Assembly: GCF_017916275.1 (NCBI RefSeq)
Contig: NZ_JAFMST010000003.1
Location: 248,001 to 312,000, forward strand
Reading direction: 5' to 3'
From: Rubellimicrobium arenae
GTDB taxonomy: Bacteria > Pseudomonadota > Alphaproteobacteria > Rhodobacterales > Rhodobacteraceae
Length of the DNA: 64,000 nt
Shown: one piece after another, positions 45,649 to 55,611 of the stretch
How positions within the stretch are numbered: position 1 is the first letter of the stretch
Layout: each line of letters opens with the position of its first letter
Position numbers and translations under genes: made by a program
Notes under the pieces: generated by a model
What the model was told of the DNA's origin: nothing
Databases searched by the model: none
Seen by the model: only the letters and a program-made list of their open reading frames with translations

Positions 45649-46836
45649 TCAGCCCAGGGCGGCCACGCCGGGCAGCTCCTTGCCTTCCATCCATTCGAGG
45701 AACGCGCCACCGGCCGTGGACACATAGGAGAACTGGTCGGTCACGCCGGTGTCGTTCAGCGCGGCGACCGTATCCCCGCCACCCGCTACCGAGACGAGGT
45801 TGCCGGCCTGCGTCAGCTCGGCCGCCTTGCGGGCGACGGCATGGGTTCCGGCGTCGAAGGGCTTGGTCTCGAAGGCACCGACCGGGCCGTTCCAGATCAG
45901 GGTCCGGGCGTGGCCCATCACGGTGTCGATGTAGCTGACCGAGGCCGGGCCGATGTCCAGGATCATCTGGTCCGGCGGGCAATCATGGGGTCCCATGACC
46001 GTTTCCGTCGCGCCGGCCTTGAGTTCCTTAGCCACGATGATGTCGCGGGGCAGGATGATCTCGCACCCAGCCTCGTCGGCCCTGGCCAGGATCGTGAGGG
46101 CGGTCTCGGCCAGGTCGGGCTCGTGCAGGGACAGGCCGACCGGATAGCCCTGGGCATGAAGGAAGGTGTTGGCCATGCCCCCTCCGATCACGAGGTGATT
46201 CACCTTGCCCACCAGATTGCCGAGCAGGTCGAGCTTGGTCGAGACCTTGGAGCCCCCCACGATCGCCACGACCGGGCGCTGCGGGCTGCCGAGCGCCTTT
46301 TCCAGCGCGGACAGCTCCTCGGCCATGAGCAGGCCGGCGCAGGAGGGCAGGAGCCGCGCGATCCCCTCGGTCGAGGCATGCGCCCGGTGAGCCGCGCTGA
46401 AGGCGTCGTTGCAGTACACGTCGCCGAGCCGCGCCATCGCGGCGGAAAAGCCGGGGTCGTTCTTTTCCTCCTCAGCGTGGAACCGCGTGTTCTCGAGCAG
46501 GAGGACGCCGCCCTGGGGCAGGGCGGCGACGGCGGCCTCTGCCCGCGGGCCCACGCAGTCGTCGGCGAAGGCCACGGGCTGTCCCAGCGCCTGCTCCAGC
46601 GCGGGCACGACCTGCCGAAGCGACATGGTGGGCTCGGGACGGCCCTTGGGCCGGCCGAAATGGGCCAGGAGGATCGGCTTGCCGCCCTGGGCCAAGATGG
46701 CCTGCACGGTCGGGACGATGCGGTCGATTCGGGTGGTGTCGGTGACGCGGCCATTCTCGACGGGGACGTTGAGATCGACGCGGGTCAGCACGCGCTTGCC
46801 GCGCAGGTCCATCTCGTTCAGCGATCTCCAGGCCAT
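45649..46836 (-). CDS. pgk: Phosphoglycerate kinase
   Basis: A 395-residue glycolytic and gluconeogenic enzyme that makes ATP from 1,3-bisphosphoglycerate. The substrate-binding [19 protein letters not shown] at the N-terminus, [11 protein letters not shown] and the C-terminal [10 protein letters not shown] nucleotide loop are present. The start at 46836 ([13 protein letters not shown]) fits the family; a 19-codon in-frame extension was dropped. It is divergent from the cyclophilin pair, and fba follows on the same strand. Confidence 0.97.
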   Translation of the reverse strand: MAWRSLNEMDLRGKRVLTRVDLNVPVENGRVTDTTRIDRIVPTVQAILAQGGKPILLAHFGRPKGRPEPTMSLRQVVPALEQALGQPVAFADDCVGPRAEAAVAALPQGGVLLLENTRFHAEEEKNDPGFSAAMARLGDVYCNDAFSAAHRAHASTEGIARLLPSCAGLLMAEELSALEKALGSPQRPVVAIVGGSKVSTKLDLLGNLVGKVNHLVIGGGMANTFLHAQGYPVGLSLHEPDLAETALTILARADEAGCEIILPRDIIVAKELKAGATETVMGPHDCPPDQMILDIGPASVSYIDTVMGHARTLIWNGPVGAFETKPFDAGTHAVARKAAELTQAGNLVSVAGGGDTVAALNDTGVTDQFSYVSTAGGAFLEWMEGKELPGVAALG

Positions 46837-46901
46837 GCGCGCCTCCCTCTTGTTGGCTGGGCTACAGGTGGCCTCTCGCAGGCGTGAGGTCAACGGCGGG
46901 A

Positions 46902-46930
46902 TTGGCTTTGCCCCGGGGCCCCTCTAGATC
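46902..46930 (+). promoter_or_regulatory. Possible promoter of the cyclophilin pair
   Basis: TTGGCT, 17 bp, TAGATC, about 31 bp before the first cyclophilin ATG. Confidence 0.42.
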
Positions 46931-46961
46931 ACGCGCCAGTCCAAGACAAAGGGAGGGCCCG

Positions 46962-47498
46962 ATGGCCGACATCAAGGACCCGGAAAACACCATCATCATC
47001 GACCTCAAGGATGGTCCCGTGGTGATCGAGCTCCTGCCCGACGTGGCGCCCAAGCACAGCGCGCGCATGAAGGAACTGGCCCGCAGCGGCGCCTACGACA
47101 ACGTGGCGTTCCACCGCGTCATCGAGGGTTTCATGGCCCAGACCGGCGACGTCGAGAACGGCAACATGGAGAAGAGCTTCAACATCCGGCGCGCCGGAAC
47201 GGGCGGCTCGGACCTGCCGGACCTCCCGGCCGAGTTCTCCGGCGTCCCGCACGACCGGGGCACCCTGGGGGCGGCGCGCTCTTCGAACCCGAACAGCGCG
47301 AACTCGCAGTTCTTCATCAACTTCAAGGACAACCACTTCCTGAACCGGCAGTACACGGTCTACGGCCGCGTGATCTCGGGCATGGAGCACGTGGACAAGA
47401 TCACCCGCGGCGAGCCGCCGGCAAGCCCCGACCGCATGATCCGCGTGCGGGTGGCGGCGGACGCCGCCGACGACCAGCAGAGCGGAGCAAGCGAATGA
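46962..47498 (+). CDS. Cyclophilin-type peptidyl-prolyl isomerase, cytoplasmic
   Basis: A 178-residue cyclophilin without signal peptide. It speeds cis-trans isomerisation of Xaa-Pro bonds. The catalytic region VAFHRVIEGFMAQTGD, the FFINF strand and SSNPNSANSQFF are clear. The start at 46962 follows GGGAGGGCCCG. Its stop overlaps the start of a second, exported cyclophilin (ATGA). Confidence 0.93.
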   Translation: MADIKDPENTIIIDLKDGPVVIELLPDVAPKHSARMKELARSGAYDNVAFHRVIEGFMAQTGDVENGNMEKSFNIRRAGTGGSDLPDLPAEFSGVPHDRGTLGAARSSNPNSANSQFFINFKDNHFLNRQYTVYGRVISGMEHVDKITRGEPPASPDRMIRVRVAADAADDQQSGASE

Positions 47499-48040
47499 AG
47501 CGACTGGCCCTCATCCTCGCGCTGGCGGGCACCCCCGCCCTGGCCACGGACCTGGAGCTCGACGTGGCGGGCGAGGCGAACGGGACGATCCGGATCCATC
47601 TCCTGGACGACGTCGCCCCGCAGCACGTCGCCCGGATCGTGGAGCTGGCGAAGTCGGACGCCTACGACAACGTGGTCTTCCACCGCGTCATCGAGGGCTT
47701 CATGGCCCAGACCGGCGACGTGCAGTACGGCAAGATGGGCAGCGACCTGTCCATGGCGGGCATGGGCGGCTCGGACCTCCCCGACCTCCCGGCCGAGTTC
47801 TCGGACCGGCCCTTCACGCGCGGCGTGGTCGGCATGGCCCGCAGCTCGGACCCGAACAGCGCCAACTCGCAGTTCTTCATCATGTTCGCCGACGCGCCGC
47901 ACCTCAACGGCCAGTACACCGTCGTGGGCGAAGTGACCGAGGGGCTCGACATCCTCGACGCGATCAAGAAGGGCACCGGGCCCAACGGCGAAGTCGAGGG
48001 CGAGCCCGATCACATCGCCGATGTCCGGGTGATCGAGTAA
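47495..48040 (+). CDS. Cyclophilin-type peptidyl-prolyl isomerase, periplasmic
   Basis: A 181-residue cyclophilin with a Sec signal (MKRLALILALAGTPALA, cut after ALA), so it should help protein folding in the periplasm. The catalytic VVFHRVIEGFMAQTGD and SSDPNSANSQFFIMF blocks match its upstream neighbour closely, and the two reading frames overlap by 4 bp. They look like a tandem duplication in which one copy gained an export signal. Confidence 0.93.
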   Translation: MKRLALILALAGTPALATDLELDVAGEANGTIRIHLLDDVAPQHVARIVELAKSDAYDNVVFHRVIEGFMAQTGDVQYGKMGSDLSMAGMGGSDLPDLPAEFSDRPFTRGVVGMARSSDPNSANSQFFIMFADAPHLNGQYTVVGEVTEGLDILDAIKKGTGPNGEVEGEPDHIADVRVIE

Positions 48041-48064
48041 CGGGCAGCGCAGCACGCGCGACCT

Positions 48065-48092
48065 GACGGGCGGGGCCAGGGTCCCGCCCGTC
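48065..48092. terminator. Hairpin between convergent cyclophilin and selO genes
   Basis: A perfect ten-base-pair stem GACGGGCGGG / CCCGCCCGTC lies between the two stops and could serve both strands. It lacks a long T-run. Confidence 0.5.
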
Positions 48093-49505
48093 TCACGTCC
48101 CGCAGAAGGTCTGGACCACGCGCTCCTCCTCCTGCGGGGGCACGCGCAGATGGTCGAAGCGGGAATCGGAGTCGAAGGGACGCGCCAGGGCTTCGCGAAG
48201 CTCATCGAGCGGGGCGAGGTCGCCCGCGACCGCCGCCTGGATCATCGCCTCGACCCTGTGGTTTCGGGGAATGATCGCCGGGTTCGCGGCGCGCATCGCA
48301 TCGCGGTCCGGGGACTTGGCCTCCCAGTCCCGACGCCAGTCCTGGAAGGCGGGCTGCGCCGCCAGGTCCGCAGGCACCTCGCCGTCTTCGGCCAGAGCCC
48401 GGAAGGTGAGGGTGAAGTCGGCCCAGGTGGCCGCCATCTGGTCGAGGAGCCGTGTCGCGAGCGGTTGCACATCCGGGTCGGCCGGATCGAGCCCGAGCTT
48501 GGCGGCGAAACGGCGGGTCCATTCCTCCGCATAGATGCCGGCCAGGCCCTGCACGACCTCGGTCGCCTCGGGGATCGCGGCTTCGTTGCCCATGAGCGGC
48601 AGAAGCGCCGTGGCAAGCTGCGCGAGGTTCCAGGCGGCGACCTGCGGCTGCTGGCGATAGGCGTACCGCCCGTAGGCGTCGATGGACGAGAACACCGTAT
48701 CGGGATGGTAGGCGTCCATGAAGGCGCAGGGGCCGTAGTCGATCGTCTCGCCCGAGACCGCCATGTTGTCGGTGTTCATCACGCCGTGAATGAAGCCCAG
48801 CGACATCCATTGCGCCACGAGCCGGGCCTGCCGGTCCACGACGGCGCGAAGCAGTCCCATGGCCCCTTCGACGCCGGGGTAATGGCGCTGGAGCACATGC
48901 TCGGTCAGGGCGACCAGCGCCTCCATGTCGTTGCGCGCATAAAAGTACTGGAATGTGCCGACGCGGATGTGACTCGACGCCACGCGGGCGAGCACGGCGC
49001 CGGGGTAGGCGCGTTCCCGCCGGATCGTCTCGCCCGTGGCGACGGCGGACAGGGCGCGCGTGGTCGGGACGCCCATGGCGTGCATGGCCTCGGACACGAC
49101 GAACTCGCGCAGGACGGGGCCGACCCAGGCCCGGCCATCGCCCATGCGGGAGAACGGCGTCCGGCCCGCGCCCTTGAGTTGGATGTCGCGGCGCTGGCCG
49201 CTCTGGTCCACGACCTCGCCGAGAAGGATCGCACGGCCGTCGCCCAGTTGGGGGTTCCAGCCGCCGAACTGGTGCCCGGCGTAGGCCTGCGCCAGGGGCT
49301 CCGCGCCCTCGGGCACGGCGTTCCCGGCCAGCATGGCGATCCCCTCCGGCGAACCAAGGGCCGCAGGGTCGAGGCCCAGGTCCCGGGCCAGAGGTTCATT
49401 GAGGGCCAGGAGCCGGGGCTCGGCCACGGGAACCGGCGCCTGTCGGACGTAGAACCGGTCCGGCAGGCGCGCGTAGCTGTTGTCGAAGGCGATGTGCAGG
49501 GTCAT
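48093..49505 (-). CDS. selO: Protein adenylyltransferase SelO (YdiU)
   Basis: A 470-residue pseudokinase-fold enzyme that transfers AMP from ATP to Ser, Thr or Tyr of target proteins, linked in E. coli to redox stress. Family blocks are [44 protein letters not shown] and [28 protein letters not shown]. The C-terminal TFCGT keeps a Cys three residues from the end, which corresponds to the selenocysteine region of eukaryotic SelO and may form a regulatory disulfide. The protein is a little shorter than E. coli YdiU (478). Confidence 0.94.
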   Translation of the reverse strand: MTLHIAFDNSYARLPDRFYVRQAPVPVAEPRLLALNEPLARDLGLDPAALGSPEGIAMLAGNAVPEGAEPLAQAYAGHQFGGWNPQLGDGRAILLGEVVDQSGQRRDIQLKGAGRTPFSRMGDGRAWVGPVLREFVVSEAMHAMGVPTTRALSAVATGETIRRERAYPGAVLARVASSHIRVGTFQYFYARNDMEALVALTEHVLQRHYPGVEGAMGLLRAVVDRQARLVAQWMSLGFIHGVMNTDNMAVSGETIDYGPCAFMDAYHPDTVFSSIDAYGRYAYRQQPQVAAWNLAQLATALLPLMGNEAAIPEATEVVQGLAGIYAEEWTRRFAAKLGLDPADPDVQPLATRLLDQMAATWADFTLTFRALAEDGEVPADLAAQPAFQDWRRDWEAKSPDRDAMRAANPAIIPRNHRVEAMIQAAVAGDLAPLDELREALARPFDSDSRFDHLRVPPQEEERVVQTFCGT

Positions 49506-49547
49506 GCGCTGGATGTAGGCGCAGATCTGCCAGGGACCAAGCGAGCG

Positions 49548-50483
49548 CTAGAGCGTCCCGATCCGCTCGGCCAGGAGGGCGAAATACCCTTCGGCGTTCA
49601 CGTCCCGCAGGAACGTCGCATTGGGCGCGCGCTTGGTCACCCGCCACCAGTCGGCCACCGTCATGCCGCGTGTGAGTTCGGAGGTGGTCTCCACCTCGAC
49701 GTTGATGAGCCGTCCGCCGAACAGCTCGGGCCGGAGCAGGTAGGCGATGACGCAGGGATCGTGGAGCGGGCCGCCGTCGGACCCGTACTTCTGGACGTCG
49801 AAGCGCTCGAAGAAGTCGAGCCAGCCCGCGACGGCTTCGCCCACCCGGGTGCCCATGGCGCGGAAGCGTTCGACCCGCGCGCGGGTGGTGAGAGCCTTGT
49901 GGGTGCAATCGAGCGGGACGATGGTCAGCGGACGGCCGCAGCGGAACACGATGTCCGCCGCCTCCGGGTCGACGTAGATGTTGAACTCGGCGGCGGGGGT
50001 GATGTTGCCCCCTTCGAAGAAGCCGCCGCCCATCAGGACGATCTCCTGCACGCGGTCCACCACCTCGGGGGCGCGCAGGAAGGCCGTGGCGACGTTCGTG
50101 AGCGGCCCCAGCACGCACAGCGTCACCGTCCCGGCCGGCTCCTCATGCAGCGTGTCGATGATGAAATCCACAGCGTGCCGCGGGTCGAGTGGCAGGGTCG
50201 GCTCGGGCAGGTCGGCCCCATCGAGGCCGGTCTTGCCATGCACATGCTCGGCGGTCTCGAGCGGACGCCGAAGCGGCCGGTCGCAGCCCGCCATCACCGG
50301 AACCGGACGCCCCGACAGTTCGACGGCCACGCGGGCGTTCCGTTCCGTCCGGGCGAGCGGGACGTTGCCGGCCACGGCCGTGACGCTCAGGACCTGAAGC
50401 TCGGGCGAGGCGAGCGCCAGGAGGATGGCCACGGCATCGTCCTGGCCAGGGTCGGTGTCGATGATGATCTTGCGCGGTGCCAT
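49548..50483 (-). CDS. Nucleoside hydrolase (inosine-uridine preferring family)
   Basis: A 311-residue enzyme that splits ribonucleosides into base and ribose. The calcium/ribose motif DTDPGQDDA lies at residues 9-17; VLGPLTNVATAF and MGGGFFEGGNITPAAEFNIYVDPEAA follow. The Asp near the end is in LHDPCVIAYLL. The ATG at 50483 was chosen over a TTG 15 bases upstream because AAGGAAC precedes it. Substrate preference cannot be read from sequence. The 97-bp gap to ilvN shows nothing clear. Confidence 0.92.
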   Translation of the reverse strand: MAPRKIIIDTDPGQDDAVAILLALASPELQVLSVTAVAGNVPLARTERNARVAVELSGRPVPVMAGCDRPLRRPLETAEHVHGKTGLDGADLPEPTLPLDPRHAVDFIIDTLHEEPAGTVTLCVLGPLTNVATAFLRAPEVVDRVQEIVLMGGGFFEGGNITPAAEFNIYVDPEAADIVFRCGRPLTIVPLDCTHKALTTRARVERFRAMGTRVGEAVAGWLDFFERFDVQKYGSDGGPLHDPCVIAYLLRPELFGGRLINVEVETTSELTRGMTVADWWRVTKRAPNATFLRDVNAEGYFALLAERIGTL

Positions 50484-50580
50484 GCCCGTTCCTTTCAAAG
50501 TCCCGGTCGTTTGACCAAGAACCCCCGGAAGAGGGAAGACCCGCCGCGACGTTGCGCCGACAATCGCGACGGGGAAGGGG

Positions 50581-51147
50581 CTAGGCGGTCCTGGCGCCCC
50601 GCGACAGGGCCGCGACGCCCGTGCGCGCGATCTCCTGCAGCCCGAGCGGCCGCATCAGGTCGGCAAAGGCGTCCACCTTCTCGGGCGTGCCGGTGATCTC
50701 GAAGACGAAGCTGGACAGCGTCGAATCGACCACCCGGGCCCGGAAGACGTCGGCAAGCCGCAGCGCCTCCACCCGATGATCCCCGGTGCCGGCGACCTTG
50801 AGAAGGGCCAGCTCGCGCTCCACGGCCGGGCCTTCGGCGGACAGGTCATGCACTTCGCGGACCTGCACGATGCGGCCCAGCTGCGCCTCGATCTGGTCGA
50901 TGATCTGGGGCGTTCCGGCGGTCACGATGGTGATGCGCGACAGGTGGCCGGCATGGTCGGTCTCGGCGACGGTCAGCGATTCGATGTTGTAGCCGCGCCC
51001 CGAGAAGAGCCCGATCACCCGGGCCAGCACCCCGGGCTCGTTGTCCACGATGATGGCCAGCGTGTGCCGCTCCACCACCTCCGAGTAGGTGGAGCGGAGG
51101 TTGTAGGCCGAGTGGCTCGTGGAGCCCGATGCGATGTTCAGTGCCAT
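50581..51147 (-). CDS. ilvN: Acetolactate synthase small (regulatory) subunit
   Basis: A 188-residue regulatory subunit that activates IlvB and gives valine feedback. The N-terminal ACT domain (about 28-100) has HTLAIIVDNEPGVLARVIGLFSGRGYNIESLTVAETD. The C-terminal ALS_ss_C domain follows (about 105-185). It starts 22 bp after ilvB and is expected to be controlled by the same leader and attenuator. Confidence 0.96.
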   Translation of the reverse strand: MALNIASGSTSHSAYNLRSTYSEVVERHTLAIIVDNEPGVLARVIGLFSGRGYNIESLTVAETDHAGHLSRITIVTAGTPQIIDQIEAQLGRIVQVREVHDLSAEGPAVERELALLKVAGTGDHRVEALRLADVFRARVVDSTLSSFVFEITGTPEKVDAFADLMRPLGLQEIARTGVAALSRGARTA

Positions 51148-51169
51148 GTCCCTGTGTCCTTTCCGGCGC

Positions 51170-52939
51170 TCAGACGAGCACCGCGCCGCCGGCCTGGATC
51201 GCGCCCTCGGTGGACGCCTCGCCGAGCAGCATCTCGTTGTGGGGCTTTCCGCTCGGGATCATCGGGAAGCAGTTCTCGTGCTTCTCGACCAGGCAGTCGA
51301 AGATGACCGGGCCGTCGTAGGCCAGCATCTCCATGATCGCGTCGTCGAGGTCCTTGGGGTCCTTGCACAGGATGCCCTTGGCCCCGAACGCCTCGGCGAG
51401 CTTGACGAAGTCGGGCAGGGCTTCGGACCAGGATTGCGAGTACCGCTCACCGTGAAGGAGCTGCTGCCACTGGCGCACCATGCCCAGCCGTTCGTTGTTC
51501 AGGATGAACTGCTTGACGGGCAGGCGGTACTGAACGGCCGTTCCCATCTCCTGCATGTTCATGAGCCACGACGCCTCGCCCGCGACGTTGATGACGAGGG
51601 AGTCGGGATGAGCGAGCTGCACGCCGATGGACGCCGGGAAGCCGTAGCCCATGGTGCCGAGGCCCCCGGAGGTCATCCAGCGGTTCGGGTCCTCGAAGCC
51701 CAGGAACTGCGCGGCCCACATCTGGTGCTGGCCGACTTCGGTGCAGATGTAGCGGTCCATGCCCCTGGTCAGCGCCTCGAGGCGCTCCAGCGCATACTGC
51801 GGCTTGATGGTGGTCTGGGACGGCGTGTAGGTCAGGCACTTGCGCGCGCGCCATTGGGCAACCTGCTGCTGCCAGGCGGCGAGGCCGCTCGCGTTGAGCC
51901 TGCGGCCACGGGCGGTCCAGAGGTCCAGGATGGCCCGCAGGGCGTCGGCCACGTCCGCGACCACCGGGAAATCGACACGGACGACCTTGTTGATCGAGGA
52001 CGGGTCGATGTCGATGTGCGCCTTGCGCGATCCCGGCGAGAAGGCGTCGAGCCGCCCGGTGATCCGGTCGTCGAAGCGCGCCCCGATGTTCAGCATCAGG
52101 TCGCAGCCGTGCATCGCCATGTTGGCCTCGTAGAGGCCGTGCATGCCGAGCATCCCGAGCCATTGCGGCCCGGAGGCTGGGTAGGCGCCCAGGCCCATCA
52201 GCGTCGAGGTGATCGGGAAGCCGGTCGCCGCGACCAGCTCGCGCAGGAGGCGCGTCGCCTCGGGGCCCGAGTTGATGACGCCGCCGCCGGTGTAGAAGAC
52301 CGGACGCGCCGAGGTTTCCATGGCGTCCACGATGGCCTCGATCATCGCGGGATCGGGCTGGCGCTTGGGCTGGTAGCGTGAGACGTGATCCGCCCGCTGC
52401 GTGTAGAGGCCCGTGGCGAACTGGACGTCCTTGGGGATGTCGATGAGGACCGGCCCGGGGCGGCCCGAGCGGGCGACGTGGAACGCCTCGTGCAGCGTCT
52501 GCGCGAGCTTGTCCGTTTCCTTCACCAGCCAATTGGCCTTGGTGCAGGGGCGGGTGATGCCGATGGTGTCCGCCTCCTGGAAGGCGTCCGAGCCGATCAT
52601 GAAGGTCGGGACCTGACCCGTCAGGACGACGATCGGGATCGAGTCGAGGAGCGCGTCGGTCAGGCCGGTGACCGCATTGGTCGCGCCCGGCCCGGAGGTG
52701 ACGAGCGCGACGCCGACCCTGCCGGTCGAGCGGGCATAGCCCTCGGCGGCGTGGACCGCCCCCTGCTCGTGCCGGACGAGGATGTGGCGGATGTCGTTCT
52801 GCTGGAACAGCTCGTCATAGATAGGAAGGACGGCGCCGCCCGGATAGCCGAACACGGTGTCCACGCCCTGGTCCTTGAGGGCCTGGACCACCATGCGGGC
52901 GCCGGTCATCTCGCGGGTCATCTGGGTCGCTCCGTCCAT
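51170..52939 (-). CDS. ilvB: Acetolactate synthase large subunit
   Basis: A 589-residue thiamine diphosphate enzyme that starts valine, leucine and isoleucine synthesis. It shows MVVQALKDQGVDTVFGYPGGAVLPIYDEL, the catalytic Glu in RHEQGAVHAAEGYAR and GQHQMWAAQFL. The usual metal motif GDG is replaced by AGEASWLMN, a conservative Asp to Glu change. I placed the start at 52939 (MDGATQMT) because AAGGAG ends eight bases before it. A start at 52960 would put the first codons into the attenuator's T-run and has no ribosome site. Confidence 0.95.
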   Translation of the reverse strand: MDGATQMTREMTGARMVVQALKDQGVDTVFGYPGGAVLPIYDELFQQNDIRHILVRHEQGAVHAAEGYARSTGRVGVALVTSGPGATNAVTGLTDALLDSIPIVVLTGQVPTFMIGSDAFQEADTIGITRPCTKANWLVKETDKLAQTLHEAFHVARSGRPGPVLIDIPKDVQFATGLYTQRADHVSRYQPKRQPDPAMIEAIVDAMETSARPVFYTGGGVINSGPEATRLLRELVAATGFPITSTLMGLGAYPASGPQWLGMLGMHGLYEANMAMHGCDLMLNIGARFDDRITGRLDAFSPGSRKAHIDIDPSSINKVVRVDFPVVADVADALRAILDLWTARGRRLNASGLAAWQQQVAQWRARKCLTYTPSQTTIKPQYALERLEALTRGMDRYICTEVGQHQMWAAQFLGFEDPNRWMTSGGLGTMGYGFPASIGVQLAHPDSLVINVAGEASWLMNMQEMGTAVQYRLPVKQFILNNERLGMVRQWQQLLHGERYSQSWSEALPDFVKLAEAFGAKGILCKDPKDLDDAIMEMLAYDGPVIFDCLVEKHENCFPMIPSGKPHNEMLLGEASTEGAIQAGGAVLV

Positions 52940-52960
52940 TTCGATAACTCCTTTGGGCAT

Positions 52961-52990
52961 GAAAAAGCCCCCGGGAAGGTTCCTCGGGGG
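52961..52990 (-). terminator. ilvBN attenuator (rho-independent)
   Basis: On the minus strand GCCCCCGaGGAA-CC-TTCCCGGGGGC is followed by TTTTTC, ending 22 bp before the ilvB start. It lies after a leader peptide, not after a gene, which marks it as an attenuator. Confidence 0.85.
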
Positions 52991-53033
52991 CGCATGGGGA
53001 CCGGATGGGTCTGCCGTTACCGGCCCATGCGCC
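52989..53033 (-). promoter_or_regulatory. ilvBN antiterminator pairing
   Basis: GGCGCATGGG inside the leader peptide gene (53024-53033) is a perfect complement of CCCATGCGCC (52989-52998), which overlaps the base of the attenuator stem. Pairing of the two would disturb the terminator. Confidence 0.62.
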
Positions 53034-53064
53034 TGATCCCTACGATTACAAGAAGAACCTTCAC
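53017..53064 (-). CDS. ilvBN leader peptide (15 aa)
   Basis: A tiny gene starting with GTG, reading MKVLLVIVGIRRMGR and stop. Seven of the first nine residues after the start are Val, Leu or Ile. GGAGG ends eight bases upstream of the GTG. It lies between an ilv promoter and an attenuator hairpin, so its translation should sense charged branched-chain tRNAs. Its last codons contain one arm of the alternative pairing. By analogy with E. coli ilv and leu leaders, stalling relieves termination. Confidence 0.85.
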   Translation of the reverse strand: MKVLLVIVGIRRMGR

Positions 53065-53091
53065 GGGTCGTTCCTCCAACGTTCGGTGGGC

Positions 53092-53120
53092 CTTATGCCC
53101 GCGCAACGCCCCTGGGTCAA
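53092..53120 (-). promoter_or_regulatory. Promoter of ilvBN
   Basis: On the minus strand TTGACC, 17 bp, CATAAG, ending 28 bp before the leader peptide start. Confidence 0.62.
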
Positions 53121-53240
53121 CCGTATTCGGATGAGAAAATGTCGCAGGCATCCAGATCACGGTAATATTGTTGCTCCAGCCGGCCGGCATCCCCGGTCGG
53201 CACGCGGCGTCGGCGGTAGACCCTCAGGGGCGCCGCCCAG

Positions 53241-54179
53241 TCACTGGTTCCCGGGCGTCACGGCCTTGGCGGCGCGGACCGGCTCGGCGGAGTCGCCGGC
53301 CTCCTTGTCCTGGCGCGCGATCTCGTCGTCCATCTCGGCCCCCATGAGCACGATATAGGCCGACAGCCAGAGCCAGGTCAGCAGGACGATCACGCCGCCC
53401 AGGGCGCCGAAGGTTTCGTTGTAGGCGCCGAAGTTCTGGACGTAGATGGCGAAGATGATGCTGCCGACCAGCCAGAGCGCGCAGGCGACGCCCGCGCCGG
53501 GCGTGATCCAGTGCCACGGCACCGGGCCGCGGTCGGGCGCATACCGGTAGAGAACGGCGAGCCCGAGCGCGAGGACCACGAGCACGAGCGGCCAGCGCAG
53601 CAGCGACACCACCGTCTGCGTCATGTCGCCGAACTGGAGGAAGGCCAGCACGACCGGCAGGAGCGCCAGGATGGCGATGATCAGCAGGAAGCCGATGATG
53701 AGCCCGACCGTCAGCGCCAGGGCGGTCAGGTAGTATCGGACGAGGCCGCGCTTCTCCTCGACCTCGAAGGCGACGTTCAGGCCCTCCATCAGCGAGGTCA
53801 CCCCCTTGGAGGCGGAGTAGAGCGCCACGAGGATCCCGAAGAGCGCGGCGAGGCCGAGGCCCCCGGATTCGGACCCCGCCACCGCGACGGCCTGATCGAT
53901 CACGATCTGGGCCGCCTCCTGCGGGAGGAACCGTGACAGGCCCTGGAGTTGGCTCACCACCGTGTTGGGGTCCATCACGAGACCGGCGATGGCCATGCCC
54001 GCGACGATCCCCGGAAAGATGGCGAGGAGACCGTAGAAGGCCACCCCGGCCGAGATCAGCCCCACATGGTCCTCGGTCATCTCCTTGTAAAGGTTGACCA
54101 GGAGGCGCCACCATCCCCGCCCTCGCTTGGCGCCCGATCCGGATTTCGGGGCAGATGAGGCGGCGGGGGCGTCGGTCAT
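53241..54179 (-). CDS. YihY/BrkB family inner-membrane protein
   Basis: A 312-residue membrane protein with about six transmembrane helices, of the YihY (formerly RNase BN/virulence factor BrkB) family. Seen are AGVAFYGLLAIFPGIVAGMAIAGL, the YSASKGVTSLMEGLNVAFEVEE loop and GGVIVLLTWLWLSAYIVLMGAEMDDEI. The biochemical role of the family is unsettled. The ATG at 54179 is preceded by GGAGCCCTCCC. An in-frame extension further upstream is not part of the family. It is divergent from the TRAP binding protein, with a 264-bp gap in which I see no clear operator. Confidence 0.92.
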   Translation of the reverse strand: MTDAPAASSAPKSGSGAKRGRGWWRLLVNLYKEMTEDHVGLISAGVAFYGLLAIFPGIVAGMAIAGLVMDPNTVVSQLQGLSRFLPQEAAQIVIDQAVAVAGSESGGLGLAALFGILVALYSASKGVTSLMEGLNVAFEVEEKRGLVRYYLTALALTVGLIIGFLLIIAILALLPVVLAFLQFGDMTQTVVSLLRWPLVLVVLALGLAVLYRYAPDRGPVPWHWITPGAGVACALWLVGSIIFAIYVQNFGAYNETFGALGGVIVLLTWLWLSAYIVLMGAEMDDEIARQDKEAGDSAEPVRAAKAVTPGNQ

Positions 54180-54386
54180 GGGAGGGCTCCGTGGTCGTCT
54201 GGCGTTTCTCCAACGACGACGGGGGGCTACTGTTCCGCCGTTCCGCCGACCGGAGGGTGCGAACGGGGGCACGAAGGGGCACCCGCATGGTTCGGTGCGC
54301 TGGGCCACCGGGCGGTCGGACCCCGGTTCCGTGACGCTGCGGCATCAACCGAAGCTCCTGCTTGCCGCATGGGACGGTGCCGTTAA

Positions 54387-55541
<1,155 letters not shown>

Positions 55542-55560
55542 GCTGGACGTCCGAACGGCG

Positions 55561-55595
55561 AACCCCCGGGCGCGATGCGGCCCGGGGGTTTTCGT
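55561..55595 (+). terminator. Terminator after the TRAP binding-protein gene
   Basis: A perfect eleven-base-pair stem AACCCCCGGGC / GCCCGGGGGTT with TTTTCG after it, 20 bp past the stop. It could also stop dctM transcripts on the other strand. Confidence 0.88.
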
Positions 55596-55611
55596 TTCGG
55601 CGGTTCGGGTG

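Noticed and set aside
52940-52960. Start of ilvB at 52960
   Set aside because: That start lies directly against the attenuator T-run and has no ribosome site; the ATG at 52939 has AAGGAG at the right distance.
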